From contig JAQSCR010000612.1 of NCBI GenBank assembly GCA_029945495.1, positions 1 through 7,600 on the forward strand: DNA of 7,600 bases. Reading direction: 5' to 3'. The position numbers and the translations under genes were made by a program. The stretch comes from Pseudolabrys sp. GTDB lineage: Bacteria > Pseudomonadota > Alphaproteobacteria > Rhizobiales > Xanthobacteraceae. The notes beneath the pieces were generated by a model that saw only the letters and a list, made by a program, of their open reading frames with translations, searched no databases and was not told where the DNA came from. Shown here piece after piece: positions 6,465 to 7,600 of the stretch; position 1 is the stretch's first letter, and every line of letters starts with the position of its first letter.

Positions 6465-6950
6465 TCACTCCGCTAAGAGATTAGTCCTCAGGGACAGTAT
6501 TATTTCTCGCTGCAACGTTTTCTTTTCTAAGAGAGCCTTCGCGACGGCTTCAACCCATGGCCAGTTTTGCTGAAGCAGTTTGACGGCTCGCGTCTGACAA
6601 TCGCGCAAGTATTCGTCGCGATTATCTGCCCAGCTTACCAATTCTTTGATTAATTCGTTCGTTATCGCGAGATCGTTTTCGTCGCCGCTGTCATGGATAC
6701 GCCCAGGACACAAGAGGTCATGGGCAGCGGTGTCTGCGAGTTCTGTAAGCACGCGTTGCTCGGCGTATCGGCGTTTTTCCGGTGATGGATCCAGAACTCT
6801 GCGGGCAAATTTGGGCACGTCGGGTTCAAAGAACGTTTCGCCCGTGATTTGTCCTCTCGCGACAATTGTCACAGAAATTGGAAGGCGGTCGATTAGGCAC
6901 CCCATAAAGGCGTGGCCGGCCTCGTGATAAGCGGTTTCAATCTCCTGCAT
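6465..6950 (-). CDS. Small FtsH-like M41 peptidase domain protein
   Basis: 161 residues resembling only the zinc-protease domain of FtsH (peptidase family M41); the transmembrane and AAA+ ATPase parts are absent. Near the N-terminus is A-Y-H9-E-A-G-H13-A, the HExxH zinc site, followed by the strand S-V-T-I-V-A-R-G and G-E-T (compare V-T-I-x-P-R-G in FtsH). A candidate third zinc ligand is D93 in S-G-D-E-N-D, 84 residues after H9, a spacing close to that of FtsH, whose motif is G-A-E-N-D. A helical C-terminus follows. ATG at 6950 is the first possible start: the frame is open back to a stop at 7038-7040 without any ATG, GTG or TTG. The Shine-Dalgarno is weak (GGGG 10 nt upstream). It lies 29 bp after the antitoxin stop and may be co-transcribed with it. 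G+C is much lower than in its neighbours. Substrate unknown. Confidence 0.82.
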   Translation of the reverse strand: MQEIETAYHEAGHAFMGCLIDRLPISVTIVARGQITGETFFEPDVPKFARRVLDPSPEKRRYAEQRVLTELADTAAHDLLCPGRIHDSGDENDLAITNELIKELVSWADNRDEYLRDCQTRAVKLLQQNWPWVEAVAKALLEKKTLQREIILSLRTNLLAE

Positions 6951-6979
6951 CTGACGGATGCCCCACTGACCGGCAAAAC

Positions 6980-7297
6980 CTAAACCAACTGCAGCCTCAA
7001 ATCTCGCCCGACGATGCGCGCGGCGCGCTGGAGGCTTTCAATCGTGGCGCTGCCATTGTCGGGATCGAGCAGGCGGTCGAGCTGGGCGCGGCTGGTGTTC
7101 ATCAGCTCGGCCATGCGCTGCTTGGTGATGCGCTTCTTTTTCATCTCGCTGGCAAGCTGGCGGGCCACCACCGCCTTGATGGCGCCTGCGGTGACGTCCT
7201 CGCGAAGGCCTTCTTCGTCGAGCCAGCTTTCGAAGCTCGATCCTACGTGCGGGTTTTTTCGTGCCAGAATTTTTCGTGCCGGATTCTTTACTGCCAT
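6980..7297 (-). CDS. XRE/HigA-like antitoxin with helix-turn-helix
   Basis: 105 residues. The C-terminal half carries a helix-turn-helix (about residues 57-78: I-T-K-Q-R-M-A-E-L-M-N-T-S-R-A-Q-L-D-R-L-L-D) followed by T-I-E-S-L-Q-R-A-A, an arrangement common in antitoxins partnered with Gp49/HigB-like toxins. The N-terminus is Lys/Arg-rich and then acidic (S-F-E-S-W-L-D-E-E-G), the part likely to hold the toxin. ATG at 7297 has AGGTG 5 nt upstream. The start lies inside the toxin gene (10-bp overlap), so the order is toxin first, antitoxin second, as in higBA. In this class the antitoxin usually represses its own operon; the operator would be beyond the window edge. Confidence 0.85.
   Translation of the reverse strand: MAVKNPARKILARKNPHVGSSFESWLDEEGLREDVTAGAIKAVVARQLASEMKKKRITKQRMAELMNTSRAQLDRLLDPDNGSATIESLQRAARIVGRDLRLQLV
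7255..7280 (-). repeat. Period-15 direct repeat in the antitoxin 5' region
   Basis: The 11-mer TTTTTCGTGCC (plus-strand reading) occurs at 7255-7265 and again at 7270-7280. The 15-bp period equals five codons and yields the doubled A-R-K motif in the antitoxin N-terminus. It is probably a short in-frame duplication. Confidence 0.7.
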
Positions 7298-7600
7298 GAC
7301 TTCACCTGTTTCAATCGTTCGCGCGCCAGCGCCAGATCGTCGGACGGCGCTTTGCGTCCCTTCTTGATGATGGCGTGCAGCGCTATCAGCGCGCCCTCAT
7401 GAAATCCGATGAAGACCCGCGCCTCGCGCTTGCTTAGCAGCGACGAGCGGACCTCCCATAACCCGCCGTTCAGCGGACGGCACAGCGGCATGCCGACCGG
7501 CCAGCCGAACTGGACCTTGGCGATGTCGCGCCCAAGCGTCCGTTTGTCTTCGCGCGACAATTCATTCAGCCATTCGCGCACCGGCTCCCGGCCTGCCGCC
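7288..7600 (-). CDS. HigB/Gp49-like (RelE superfamily) toxin, 5' end cut by window
   Basis: 103 residues are visible and the frame stays open to the edge. The first visible residues A-A-G-R-E-P-V-R-E-W-L match the usual start region of phage-derived Gp49/HigB toxins (x-G-R-x-P-V-x-E-W-L), which come some 15-20 residues after the initiator, so the GTG at 7581 is a Val codon and not the start. The core follows: P-L-C-R-P-L-N-G-G-L-W-E-V-R-S, a strand A-R-V-F-I-G-F, L-I-A-L-H-A-I-I-K-K-G-R-K-A-P and a closing basic helix A-L-A-R-E-R-L. Members act as ribosome-dependent mRNA endonucleases; the G-L-W-E-V-R and H-A-I-I-K-K segments carry the typical conserved residues. The last codons overlap the antitoxin start by 10 bp. 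Confidence 0.88.
   Translation of the reverse strand, partial: AAGREPVREWLNELSREDKRTLGRDIAKVQFGWPVGMPLCRPLNGGLWEVRSSLLSKREARVFIGFHEGALIALHAIIKKGRKAPSDDLALARERLKQVKSWQ

Noticed and set aside
6951..7037. Longer N-terminus for the M41 protein overlapping the antitoxin gene
   Set aside because: The frame is open back to the stop at 7038-7040, but no ATG, GTG or TTG occurs in it, so translation must begin at 6950.
7582..7600. Toxin starting at GTG 7581
   Set aside because: The upstream in-frame residues continue the conserved G-R-E-P-V-R-E-W-L motif, so the GTG is an internal Val and the gene extends past the window.

Overview
The window is GC-rich (a hand-counted 60-base stretch of thiE, 4141-4200, is about 73% G+C). 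Its gene content resembles an alphaproteobacterium of the Hyphomicrobiales (Bradyrhizobium/Rhodopseudomonas-like): a Bug/TctC binding protein, a TakP-type TRAP binding protein with a Tat signal, and a stand-alone Lrp/AsnC ligand-binding domain. This placement rests on recalled family resemblance, not on a search.

Layout, left to right. (1) 1-1515, minus strand: most of a class A FAD-dependent aromatic-ring monooxygenase, with its 3' end outside the window. It is divergent from (2) 1620-2606, plus strand: a Bug/TctC periplasmic binding protein. The roughly 100 bp between them hold a candidate minus-strand promoter and a perfect 10-bp palindrome. Together they look like an uptake-plus-oxidation pair for an aromatic or carboxylated compound, but no permease is present. 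(3) 2625-2867, minus strand: an 80-residue stand-alone RAM (Lrp/AsnC effector) domain, convergent with the Bug gene. (4) 2937-6452, plus strand: a thiamine operon made of a promoter-like sequence, a TPP riboswitch, thiM, thiE, thiD and a TakP-like TRAP substrate-binding protein. ThiM phosphorylates hydroxyethylthiazole, ThiD makes HMP-PP, and ThiE joins the two into thiamine phosphate. thiE/thiD and thiD/TRAP share ATGA stop-start overlaps. The operon is thus a salvage and condensation module with a solute-binding protein translationally tied to it. The Shine-Dalgarno sequence of thiM lies inside the conserved 3' strand of the aptamer, which suggests direct ligand control of translation.

(5) 6465-7600, minus strand: a HigB/Gp49-type toxin (5' end beyond the window), an overlapping XRE-type antitoxin, and then a small FtsH-like M41 metalloprotease domain without an ATPase. 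The protease gene has clearly lower GC (about 42-52% in sampled 60-base blocks) and looks like acquired DNA.

The points most worth a second look are the TRAP binding protein as fourth cistron of a TPP-riboswitch thiamine operon, and the toxin-antitoxin-M41 peptidase array. No tRNA, rRNA, CRISPR array or insertion sequence was recognised.
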